The translations under genes were made by a program, and so were the position numbers. A stretch of 64,000 nt of DNA from an uncultured Myxococcales bacterium (GTDB lineage: Bacteria > Myxococcota_A > UBA9042), in contig CAIMLR010000007.1 of NCBI GenBank assembly GCA_903842345.1, positions 62,001-126,000 of the forward strand, in the 5' to 3' direction. Below are positions 23,824-31,647 of the stretch, in pieces. A model generated the notes under the pieces. The model had not been told where the DNA came from, ran no database searches, and saw only the letters and a program-made list of their open reading frames with translations. How positions within the stretch are numbered: position 1 is the first letter of the stretch; each line of letters starts with the position of its first letter.

Positions 23824-25241
23824 TTGGCTTTGCAAATCCCTTGGCTGCAGGCCGAGCTGTTGCCGCAATCCGTGCCGTCCGTCGCCAGCGTGTGGGTGCA
23901 ACCCGCGACCGGATCGCACGCGTCGATGGTGCACGCGTTGGCGTCGTCGCAGTTCACGGGCTTGCCGCCGCACAGTCCGCCGGCGCAGGCGTCGCTGCTG
24001 GTGCAGCCGTTGCCGTCCGTGCACGTCTTGGTGTTGGGCGTGCCGACGCAACCGACGCCGGAAATGCAACTGTCATCCGTGCACGGGTTGCCGTCGTTGC
24101 ACGTGACGACCGTGGCGCTCTTGCACGTCGTCTTGCCGTCGCATTGGCCGTTCACGACGCACGGGTCGCTCGTCGTGCACGGCGTGCCGAGCTTGAGCGT
24201 CGTCTTGTTGTCGCACGTGCCGGTGTTCGCGTCGCATTTGTCCGTCGTGCACGGCTTGTTGTCGTCGCACTTGGACTTGGTCACGCACGTCGGCAGGGCG
24301 ACCGCGTCGGTGCCTGCGACCATCTGGCACGTGCCGGGATTGCACTTGTCCGTGCCGCATCCCACGCCGTCGCCGACGTAGATGTTGTCGCACGCGCCGG
24401 TCAGCCCGTTGGGGCCGTCGGTGGTGCACGGGTTCTTGTCGTCGCAGTCCTTGGGGACGCCGCAGCTGCCGTTGTTGCAGATCGGCGTGTCGGCGGGGTC
24501 GTTGCCGGTGCACGGAACGGACTTGGCCGTGTACGGAAAGCCCTGGTGCGTGCACAGGGACAGCACGCCAAGGGAGATGTCGCCCTTTTCGTTGCACGCG
24601 TCATTGGTGCAAGGTTCGCCGTCGTTGCAGTCCAACTGCGTGCCGACGCACTTCAACGTCGCCGGATCGCAATGGTCGCTCACGGTGCATTGCACGCCGT
24701 CGCTGCAACTGGCGTTGGCGAACGGATGGGAACAGACGCCATTGCCGCACAAATCGAGCGTGCAACCATTGTTGTCGCTGCAGTTCTTGGCCGTGCCGCC
24801 GACGCACGCGCCGCCCGCGTCGCAGGTTTGGCCGACGAGGCACGCGTCACTGTTGCACGGCGCGGCTTCGTCGAACTGCGGTGAATCGCACAAGCCCGTT
24901 TCCGCGTTGCACGTTGGCGTCGCGTGACACGGCAAGGTCGGCAGCGCCGCACAATCGCCCTTGGCCTTGCAGCCCAGCGCGACAGCGTCGCCGAGCACCG
25001 GCACGTCCTGCTCCGTTCCGGTCACATCATCCGCGGTGTCCAGGCTGCCATCCGCCGCGGCGCCGTCGCCCTTGGTGTCGGTCTTGGCGGCATCAGCCGC
25101 GACCGTGTCCACCTTGACGTCCGGCAGCGGATCGTTGGACCGCTCGCCCGGCAGGCAACCTGGCAACGTCAGCGCGACGCCAAACAGCAGCAGCAGCGCA
25201 ACCGGCATGTGGGCATCGAGCAACCGCTGGGCAACGCGCAT
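23820..25241 (-). CDS. Cysteine-rich repeat lipoprotein, paralogue
   Basis: 473 residues; the ATG at 25241 has a GGGAG ribosome binding site, and a downstream ATG (25208) would give a shorter signal with the same lipobox (TLPGC). An Asp/Thr/Ala-rich linker (about 30-75) precedes about twelve CxDxNxCTxDxC repeats that run to the end ('CDDANACTIDACDPVAGC' near the C-terminus). It is shorter than its neighbour and lacks the C-terminal modules. Translationally coupled to the downstream gene. Divergent from the ABC substrate-binding protein with about 156 bases between them. It is likely to be surface-exposed. I do not know its ligand. Confidence 0.75.
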   Translation of the reverse strand: MRVAQRLLDAHMPVALLLLFGVALTLPGCLPGERSNDPLPDVKVDTVAADAAKTDTKGDGAAADGSLDTADDVTGTEQDVPVLGDAVALGCKAKGDCAALPTLPCHATPTCNAETGLCDSPQFDEAAPCNSDACLVGQTCDAGGACVGGTAKNCSDNNGCTLDLCGNGVCSHPFANASCSDGVQCTVSDHCDPATLKCVGTQLDCNDGEPCTNDACNEKGDISLGVLSLCTHQGFPYTAKSVPCTGNDPADTPICNNGSCGVPKDCDDKNPCTTDGPNGLTGACDNIYVGDGVGCGTDKCNPGTCQMVAGTDAVALPTCVTKSKCDDNKPCTTDKCDANTGTCDNKTTLKLGTPCTTSDPCVVNGQCDGKTTCKSATVVTCNDGNPCTDDSCISGVGCVGTPNTKTCTDGNGCTSSDACAGGLCGGKPVNCDDANACTIDACDPVAGCTHTLATDGTDCGNSSACSQGICKAK

Positions 25242-25397
25242 GGAACTCCCAAACTGACCAAGATCATCCAAAGTCCGCCCCAGACGGACTTCTCGCTGCA
25301 GTTTAGCGGGTCGAACGCCGTGCGTCCATTGCCAAAGCCGCGGCAACAACCCAAGATCGCGGTTGCCGCGCCCGATGGCGCCCGTCGGCTGCCCCGC

Positions 25398-27089
25398 ATG
25401 CGTCAGGCTCCCCTGCTCCTGCTCTGCCTCCTGGCCCTGACGTTCCTCGCGCTGGCGTGCGGACGTGAGGCGGATCGCGGCGCGCAGTTGCTGGCGGAGC
25501 GCGTGCCGGCCGAGCGCCATCTGCTTTTTGCCTCAGGCGGAATGGAGTTTCTCGATCCGGCCAAGGTTGCGGAGACCGCCGGGCATCACCTGATGATGAA
25601 TGTGTTTGAAGGGCTGTACGTCTACAACCGCGGCGAAGGTCCGCCGGTGCCGTCGATGGCGACGCGCCACGAAGTGTCAGCGGATGGCAAAACGTGGACG
25701 GTGCACCTGCGGCCGGGCGTGACGTGGTCCGATGGCGTGCCGATCACGGCGCGGGATTTTGTCTGGAGTTGGCGGCGCGTGCTCGATCCGAGGACGGCGT
25801 CCCGCGCGGCGCAGCTGCTGTGGTTCCTCGACGGCGCGCAGGCGTACAACGAGGGCGCGGTCACCGATCCGGAGACCGTGGGCGTGCATGCGTCAGACGA
25901 CCAAACGCTGGTGATTCGGCTCAAGAATCCGACGCCGTTCTTTCTCGACCTGCTCTGCGAGATGCAATACGTGCCGACGCCGCGCCATGTTGTCGAAAAA
26001 TGGGGCGATGCCTGGAGCACGCCGGCGCACATCGTCTCCAACGGTCCGTTCCTGCTGGTCAAGCACGAGAACCGCGTGGTGTCCGAGCTGGTCAAGAATC
26101 CGCGCTACTGGGACGCGCAGGACGTGTGGTTGGACAAAATTACGGTGCTGCACACGGAGTCCGACCAGACCGCGTTTGACTGGTATGAAGTCGGCAAGAC
26201 CCAATGGCAGGGCGACACGTCCCTGCCGGTGGACCGCGCGCCGGGGCTGCGGGCGTCAGGGCGACCGGACTTCCACAGCGATCCCAAATTGTGCTCGTAC
26301 TACTTCAGCGTGCGGGTCGATCGGCCGCCGATGGACGACGTGCGCGTGCGCAAGGCCGTGAATCTGGCGATCGACAAGGAGAGGCTGGCCCTGCACATCC
26401 TGCGCGGCGGCCAGCCGGTGGCGAGCAATACGGTGCCGGATCTGTTCCGCGCCAGCCACGGCTACACGCCGCTTGTCGGCGACGGCTTTGATCCAGAGCG
26501 CGCGCGGCGGTTGTTGGCGGATGCGGGTCACGCCGGCGGTCAGGGTCTCGCGCCGCTTACGCTGTACTTCAACACGGGCGAGGGGCACCGGCTGATCGCG
26601 GAGTTTGTGCAGCGCAACCTCCAGGAGAACCTCGGCGTGCAGGTGCAGCTGGCCAACATGGAGTGGGGCTCGCTGCTCAAGACGCTGCTTGCCGGCGATT
26701 TTGCCATCGGACGGTCGTCCTGGTGCGCGGACTATCCGGATCCACTGACGTTTTTGGAAGTGTTCCACAGCCAGTCCAAGGCCAACTACTCGGGCTACAA
26801 GTCCGCCGAATACGACGGCGTGCTGGCCGCGATCCAGGCGGAAGCCGACATGCAGAAGCGCAATGCCCTGCTCCGACGTGCCGAAGAGATCCTGGATCGC
26901 GATATGCCCCTGACGCCGCTCTACCACTACACCTGGTCCTACCTGCTGCGGCCGTTCGTGCTGGGCTATGAGCGCCACGCGCAGGACATGCATCCGCTGA
27001 AGTACGTGCGCTGGGCCACGCCCGACGAGTGGACGCGCATCCAGCATGGCGCGGTCCTCCATCTGCCGCCGTTGCCGGGAGGCCAGTAG
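25398..27089 (+). CDS. Oligopeptide-type ABC substrate-binding lipoprotein
   Basis: 563 residues. Signal with lipobox LALAC (near residue 21), then an SBP_bac_5 (OppA/DppA family) protein: 'HHLMMNVFEGLYVYNRGEGP', 'WTVHLRPGVTWSDGVPITARD', 'DFVWSWRRVLDP', 'PFFLDLLCEMQYVPTPRHVV' and 'VRKAVNLAIDKERLALHIL'. It would capture a peptide or similar solute outside the inner membrane and deliver it to the permeases. The ATG at 25398 is the one that gives the signal. The next gene follows after 3 bases, so it heads the operon of permeases with unusual insertions. The ligand cannot be predicted. Confidence 0.92.
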   Translation: MRQAPLLLLCLLALTFLALACGREADRGAQLLAERVPAERHLLFASGGMEFLDPAKVAETAGHHLMMNVFEGLYVYNRGEGPPVPSMATRHEVSADGKTWTVHLRPGVTWSDGVPITARDFVWSWRRVLDPRTASRAAQLLWFLDGAQAYNEGAVTDPETVGVHASDDQTLVIRLKNPTPFFLDLLCEMQYVPTPRHVVEKWGDAWSTPAHIVSNGPFLLVKHENRVVSELVKNPRYWDAQDVWLDKITVLHTESDQTAFDWYEVGKTQWQGDTSLPVDRAPGLRASGRPDFHSDPKLCSYYFSVRVDRPPMDDVRVRKAVNLAIDKERLALHILRGGQPVASNTVPDLFRASHGYTPLVGDGFDPERARRLLADAGHAGGQGLAPLTLYFNTGEGHRLIAEFVQRNLQENLGVQVQLANMEWGSLLKTLLAGDFAIGRSSWCADYPDPLTFLEVFHSQSKANYSGYKSAEYDGVLAAIQAEADMQKRNALLRRAEEILDRDMPLTPLYHYTWSYLLRPFVLGYERHAQDMHPLKYVRWATPDEWTRIQHGAVLHLPPLPGGQ

Positions 27090-27092
27090 CTC

Positions 27093-28250
27093 ATGGCGCG
27101 TTTCCTGCTGCGGCGGCTGCTGGCTGGCTTTGTGACCCTGTGGGTTGTCGCGTCGCTGTCGTTTGGCCTCATGCGGCTGGCGCCGGGCGGGCCGTTCCAG
27201 CGCGACAAGCCGCTGGCGCCGGCCGTGGAAGCGAACCTGCGGCGGACGTTTGGCCTGGCGGCGGATGTGCCGAGCCCGGTCGCGGGAACGCTGGTGCGGT
27301 TTCTCGTCAAGCCGGGGCAGCACGTGCTGGAGCGCCAGCCAGTCGCGGAAATTCGCTTGCAGAACGGCCAGATGACACAGCCTTCGGCCGTCGCAGATCT
27401 CGAGGTCATCGCGCTCACGGGCACCCCAGGCCGCGTGCTGCGCGCCGGCGATCCCCTGCTCACGCGCGCGACGTCGGGCTGGGCGCAATACCGCCACGCC
27501 ATGTGGAGCTACGCGCATCTCGATTTTGGCGTGACCTATGCGTCCGAGGGCACGGAGACGGTCATGGCCACGTTGGCCAAGGCCTTTCCGGTGTCGCTGG
27601 AGCTCGGTTTTCTCGCGCTCCTGCTCGCGCTGCTGCTCGGCGTGTCGGCGGGCCTCGTCTCAGGCCTCTATCCCAACAGCCGCTTGGATCACGTGGCGAT
27701 GACGGGCGCGCTGCTGGCGGTTTCCATGTCGTCCATCGTCCTCGGACCGCTGCTCAAGCTGATCTTCTGCGTGCAACTGCGCTGGTTTGACGTCGGCGGT
27801 TGGCAGCCGCTCGCCCTCGATTGGCCGCACGTCCAAGTCAAGATCCTGCCCGTGCTCACGCTGGGCCTCATCTACGCCGCGTGGTTCGCGCGGCTGACGC
27901 GCGCCGGGATGCTGGAAGTCGTGCGCCAGGATTTCGTGCGGACCGCGCGCGCCAAGGGCCTGCCAGAACGCCTCGTCGTGCTGCGCCACGCTTTTCGCGC
28001 CGCAATCCTGCCGGTCGTCAGCTTCCTCGGTCCGGCGCTGGCGGGCATCGTCACGGGTTCGACGGTCATCGAGCAGGTGTTCCAGGTGCCCGGCGTCGGC
28101 GAGTTCTTCGTCACGTCGGCCGTCAACCGCGACTATCCGATGGTGATGGGCACGGTCGTGCTGTATTCGTCGCTGCTGATCCTCGCCAATCTGTTCGTCG
28201 ACCTGCTGCAAGCGGCGCTCGACCCGCGCGTGCGGGGGGACCATGGCTGA
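27093..28250 (+). CDS. OppB/DppB-type permease with lipoyl-like insertion
   Basis: 385 residues. The core is a binding-protein-dependent permease: TM1 at 9-29 ('FVTLWVVASLSFGLM'), the family order 'LELGFLALLLALLLGVSAG', and the EAA loop near 'RTARAKGLPERLVVLRHAFR'. In DppB-like proteins the first long helix is followed by 'LGLDxP' and then directly by 'WxxYLxxL...GDLG'. Here 'TFGLAAD' and 'WAQYRHAMWSYAHLDFG' are separated by about 70 extra residues (about 58-128), which read like a biotinyl/lipoyl or HlyD barrel-sandwich: 'SPVAGTLVRFLVKPGQHVLE' then 'RVLRAGDPLL'. No target Lys is at the hinge. Overlaps the next gene by 8 bases. Confidence 0.85.
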   Translation: MARFLLRRLLAGFVTLWVVASLSFGLMRLAPGGPFQRDKPLAPAVEANLRRTFGLAADVPSPVAGTLVRFLVKPGQHVLERQPVAEIRLQNGQMTQPSAVADLEVIALTGTPGRVLRAGDPLLTRATSGWAQYRHAMWSYAHLDFGVTYASEGTETVMATLAKAFPVSLELGFLALLLALLLGVSAGLVSGLYPNSRLDHVAMTGALLAVSMSSIVLGPLLKLIFCVQLRWFDVGGWQPLALDWPHVQVKILPVLTLGLIYAAWFARLTRAGMLEVVRQDFVRTARAKGLPERLVVLRHAFRAAILPVVSFLGPALAGIVTGSTVIEQVFQVPGVGEFFVTSAVNRDYPMVMGTVVLYSSLLILANLFVDLLQAALDPRVRGDHG

Positions 28251-29595
28251 CCGCAGCCCGACACGGGAAGCCTTCCTGCGTTTTCGCGCCAATCGCCGCG
28301 CGTGGTTCGGCGCGTGGTTCGTCGGCGCCGTCGGGGTGTGCGGTCTGCTGGCGCCGGTCATCAGCCAGCACGTCCTGCATTTCTCCGAGGATGAGCAGCA
28401 CACGTTTTGGGTGTTTGCGCCGCCGGGCACGCAGGACGTCGCCATCGACTATCCGACCTACGACGGCGACAAAGCCGCATTTGCGCGTCTGGATCTGGAC
28501 CGCGATGGCAAGCTGACCTGCGCGCGCACCGCGACGGGCGTGCATTGCCCCGAACTGGAGACCGCGTGGTGGGCGGAGCGCTTCTTCGCGTTCCTGCACG
28601 ACCTGAAGGACACCGCGCAGGGCCACGATCCGCCCGTGGCGGGCAAGCGCGCGCCGGACGGCCGGATCAGCCCGCAGGAATACCCGCAGCACCCCAGCGA
28701 TTGGCACGATCCGCGCGTCGCCGACGCCGTGCAGCGCCTTGGCCTGTTCGGTCCGCCGGGTTTTGCCCTGGTGGACGCCGATCACGACGGCTTTCTCAGC
28801 CGCCAGGAGGTCATCAGCCAGACGCGCTGGTCGCGCCTGCAGCAGAACCAACTCCTGCGCGATTTCGATGCGAACGGCGATCTGGCGATCGACCGCGGCG
28901 AATTTCCCGGCCAGCCGGAATTGCACACGCTGTGGCTCGGCACCGACCAGAAAGGCCGCGACTTGCTGGCGCGGCTGCTGTTTGGCGCGCGCGTGTCGCT
29001 GGCCATCGCGCTCCTGGCGACGCTCATCAGCGTGCTCATCGGCGTCAGCTATGGCGCGCTCTCCGGCTGGCTGGGCGGCCGCTGGGATGAGCTGATGATG
29101 CGCATCGTGGACGTGCTCTACGGCCTCCCGTTTCTCTTCCTTGTGATCCTGCTGCTCGTTGTCGCTGGCCGATCGACGGTCAATCTGTTCGTCGCGCTGG
29201 GCGCGGTGTCCTGGCTCTCCATGGCGCGCATCGTCCGCGGTCAGGTGCTGAGCTTGCGGCGGCGGCCGTTTGTGGAAGCGGCGGTGGCGATGGGCGTTGG
29301 GCAGGCGCGGATTCTGTGGCGCCACATTCTGCCCAACGCGCTGGGGCCGATTGTCGTCTACGCGACGCTTTCCGTGCCGGCGGTGATCATTGAAGAGGCT
29401 TTTCTGAGCTTCCTCGGGCTGGGCGTGCAGCCGCCCGCGGCGTCGTGGGGCACGCTGATTTCTGAAGGCGCGCGGCTGATGGCGCAGCATCCGTGGCTGA
29501 TCCTGTATCCGGGAACGCTGCTGACGTTGACGCTCTTTGCGCTGCACTTCGTCGGCGATGGCCTGCGGGATGCCGTCGATCCCCGAGGAGACTAG
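28243..29595 (+). CDS. OppC/DppC-type permease with EF-hand insertion
   Basis: 450 residues. TM1 is at about 21-42, and the family core starts at 'LWLGTDQKGRDLLARLLFGA' (about 230-249), followed by five membrane helices and the EAA loop ('AAVAMGVGQARILWRHILPN'). Between TM1 and the core lie about 180 residues that contain four EF-hand-like loops: DLDRDGKLTCAR (84-95), KRAPDGRISPQE (135-146), DADHDGFLSRQE (178-189) and DANGDLAIDRGE (209-220). The third is canonical, the fourth nearly so, the first two lack acidic ligands. By the positive-inside layout, this region lies outside the inner membrane. Calcium binding is inferred. There is no ATPase gene downstream. Confidence 0.87.
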   Translation: MADRSPTREAFLRFRANRRAWFGAWFVGAVGVCGLLAPVISQHVLHFSEDEQHTFWVFAPPGTQDVAIDYPTYDGDKAAFARLDLDRDGKLTCARTATGVHCPELETAWWAERFFAFLHDLKDTAQGHDPPVAGKRAPDGRISPQEYPQHPSDWHDPRVADAVQRLGLFGPPGFALVDADHDGFLSRQEVISQTRWSRLQQNQLLRDFDANGDLAIDRGEFPGQPELHTLWLGTDQKGRDLLARLLFGARVSLAIALLATLISVLIGVSYGALSGWLGGRWDELMMRIVDVLYGLPFLFLVILLLVVAGRSTVNLFVALGAVSWLSMARIVRGQVLSLRRRPFVEAAVAMGVGQARILWRHILPNALGPIVVYATLSVPAVIIEEAFLSFLGLGVQPPAASWGTLISEGARLMAQHPWLILYPGTLLTLTLFALHFVGDGLRDAVDPRGD

Positions 29596-29601
29596 GCCAT
29601 C

Positions 29602-30651
29602 CTACGCGTCGCCCCGCACAACCACCACGCGCACGGCTGGCCCGGGCTCCACGGTCGCGTTCACCAGGCCATAGTACAGTTCACCGTCGATCACCGGATC
29701 GATGGTCCGTCCGTCGCGCGCGACCACCCGGAGGTGTTTGGCCGGCCCCTGAAAAAAGTTGTGGATGTGAAACGGCTTGCCCGCCGACATCGCCGGCAGG
29801 TTCTTGGCGATCTCCCACGGGCTGACGTCGCCCCCCTGCACGTGCAGGACGCCAGGCTCGGCCGCGCAGGGAAAAAAGCGGAAGATGCCGGCGATGTTGA
29901 TGTCGATCGAGCCGACGTCCAAATCGCGGTACCATCGGATGGACTTCTGCTCGCCGTCCACCCAAACGTCCAACGGCTGCGGCTCAAAAATCGTGTCGGA
30001 GAAATGCCGCCACGTCACCGGCAGCGGCACCCAGCTCAGTGCCGGCGACTGCGATGCCGCCGACGTCAGCGTCTTGGCCACGACCTGCAACACGCCCAGG
30101 CCGCTCTGGTTTTGCTGGGCATAGAACTTGTCAAAGACCCGCTGGCCGGCGCCCGCGAGCGCTGACGCGAAGCCGATCTTGTCAAACGGCTTGCCCGGGA
30201 AGTCCGAGTCCGGTCCGTGCAAACCACGAACCCGAAGGCTGTCCAGCGTGACGATCTGCGGCGTTTCGCCCGCCCGCAGCTGCTTGGCAAGCGCCACGAT
30301 CAGGCTCTCCGTGTGCCCGACCACGCCCGCCTTGCGGCCGACGAAATCGATGGTGCCCGCGTTGGTCGGCATGATGGCCGGCAGCGGCCCCGTGTGGCCG
30401 CGCTCCTGCAGCACCTGATCCAGCACGTTGACGAGCCAGTGAAACGCGCCGTCGCCGCCGTCCGCAAGCCAGTACGGGACGCCCGCATCGAGGAATTCCC
30501 GAACGACGTCGGCGATCTCGCCCGTGTGATGCGTTCTCTTGACGAGGCCAAGGTCGCCCACCAACTGCCGCATGGTGTCGTAACGGCTGGGGTTGAGCCG
30601 GTTCTTCTTGGAATTGGGGTTGGTGATGACACCGATCAGCGGTTGCGCCAT
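29602..30651 (-). CDS. Diacylglycerol-kinase-family lipid kinase-like protein
   Basis: 349 residues. The N-terminal part has the DAGK catalytic fold: 'IGVITNPNSKKNR', 'YWLADGGDGAFHWLVN' and 'AIMPTNAGTIDFVGR'. The usual GGDGT reads GGDGA, and the usual GTxND is replaced by 'NAGTIDF'. The C-terminal 'PVIDGELYYG' matches the DGE motif at the end of this family. The enzymes phosphorylate lipids such as diacylglycerol or sphingoid bases with ATP. The start at 30651 is the only good ATG. It converges with the permease operon and lies 9 bases after the upstream minus-strand gene, so the two are co-transcribed. Substrate unknown; the altered loops may change specificity or reduce activity. Confidence 0.78.
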   Translation of the reverse strand: MAQPLIGVITNPNSKKNRLNPSRYDTMRQLVGDLGLVKRTHHTGEIADVVREFLDAGVPYWLADGGDGAFHWLVNVLDQVLQERGHTGPLPAIMPTNAGTIDFVGRKAGVVGHTESLIVALAKQLRAGETPQIVTLDSLRVRGLHGPDSDFPGKPFDKIGFASALAGAGQRVFDKFYAQQNQSGLGVLQVVAKTLTSAASQSPALSWVPLPVTWRHFSDTIFEPQPLDVWVDGEQKSIRWYRDLDVGSIDINIAGIFRFFPCAAEPGVLHVQGGDVSPWEIAKNLPAMSAGKPFHIHNFFQGPAKHLRVVARDGRTIDPVIDGELYYGLVNATVEPGPAVRVVVVRGDA

Positions 30652-30660
30652 GGCAGAATC

Positions 30661-31575
30661 CTACACGAGAGGCAGTTGGTACGGGATGCGCAGCACGTGG
30701 CACAGCTGGCCACGGCTGGCGAGACGCTGCGCGAGCGACTCGGCGCCGGCACCCCACGCGAGCACGGTCGGACACGCCGCTTGCGCGACGAACACGTCGA
30801 GCGCCGCTCCGGCGAGGCGACGGCTGAACGGCAGATGGACCGCGTCTGGCGGCACGGTTTGGCCCGGTTCAGCGATGACCGTCTGCGGCGCCGCGCGCCA
30901 CGCCGCCGGCAGCCGCGCGGCCTGACTCAGCGGCCACAGCAGCAGGCCCGCCGGACTGCGACCCGGCGACCGCGGCGCGAGCACCGGCAGACCGCTGCGC
31001 TCGACGAGGCGTTGCAGCGCCGGCGCGACCCGCAGCGCGCCGTCCGTCCACAGCAGCAAATCGAGCGCGAGCAGCGCGTCCTGCAACAACCAGACCTGAG
31101 GGCCGCCCGCGAGCGCCGCCTGCAGGTGCGTGTGCAGGTCCGCGGCCGTGCGCGTGTGCGCGTCGGCGAGCGCGGCGTCGAGGAGCAGCACATCGGCTTC
31201 CCGCAGATCCAGCGGCGGGCACGACGGCAGGACATCCAACGTCGCGGAGCGCACCGCGAGAATCGACTGGCCTTTGGCCTGCAGTCGCGCGATCGCCCCG
31301 CCCAGTGAAGCGCCTGACGGCAGCAGCTCAACAACGCCCGCGCCCAACTGAAACGGCTGACCGTAAGGTACCTGAAGCGCACGCCCGGCCGTCAGCGCAG
31401 CGAGGTTGGCGGCAATCGGCGTCGCCAGCACGCGCGCGCGCGCGGGCACCGGCATGTCCGCGTCCGTCAGCAGCCCAAGTGCGCCCGATCGCGGCGTATC
31501 CAGCCACAGGCGCGGCAAACGACACGCCAAGCCGCGTCGCCATCGCACTCCCGCCAATTCGTCCACGACCGTCAT
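30661..31575 (-). CDS. Degenerate metallo-beta-lactamase-fold-like protein
   Basis: 304 residues. The start at 31575 has a GAGG site; the longer frame from 31635 adds an unconserved tail. The layout resembles the MBL-fold exonuclease / mRNA 3'-end processing family: 'CRLPRLWLDTPRSGALGLLT', 'PVPARARVLATPIAANLAAL', 'VPYGQPFQLGAGVVELLPSG', 'ASLGGAIARLQAKGQSILAV' and 'DLREADVLLLDAALA'. The HxHxDH zinc motif is missing at the expected place ('LTDADMPVP'), so it should be inactive as a hydrolase. The similarity is seen by eye and is not proven. Upstream of the lipid kinase gene and divergent from plsB, with 72 bases between. Confidence 0.5.
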   Translation of the reverse strand: MTVVDELAGVRWRRGLACRLPRLWLDTPRSGALGLLTDADMPVPARARVLATPIAANLAALTAGRALQVPYGQPFQLGAGVVELLPSGASLGGAIARLQAKGQSILAVRSATLDVLPSCPPLDLREADVLLLDAALADAHTRTAADLHTHLQAALAGGPQVWLLQDALLALDLLLWTDGALRVAPALQRLVERSGLPVLAPRSPGRSPAGLLLWPLSQAARLPAAWRAAPQTVIAEPGQTVPPDAVHLPFSRRLAGAALDVFVAQAACPTVLAWGAGAESLAQRLASRGQLCHVLRIPYQLPLV

Positions 31576-31647
31576 CTGCGCCTCACCGGGGCGCGGTTGT
31601 ACCCGACACCCTTGCACTTCCACAACGCTTGGCACAGGATCTCACCG

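Noticed and set aside
22696-24381. Plus-strand frame of about 560 codons across the Cys-rich lipoproteins
   Set aside because: Antisense of the repeat region; low-complexity Arg/Ala/Val product, while the minus-strand genes have lipoboxes and ribosome binding sites.
28243-29595. The insert in the OppC permease as a frameshift or assembly artefact
   Set aside because: The frame is open throughout, EF-hand loops are intact in that frame, and the permease core resumes in the same frame on both sides.
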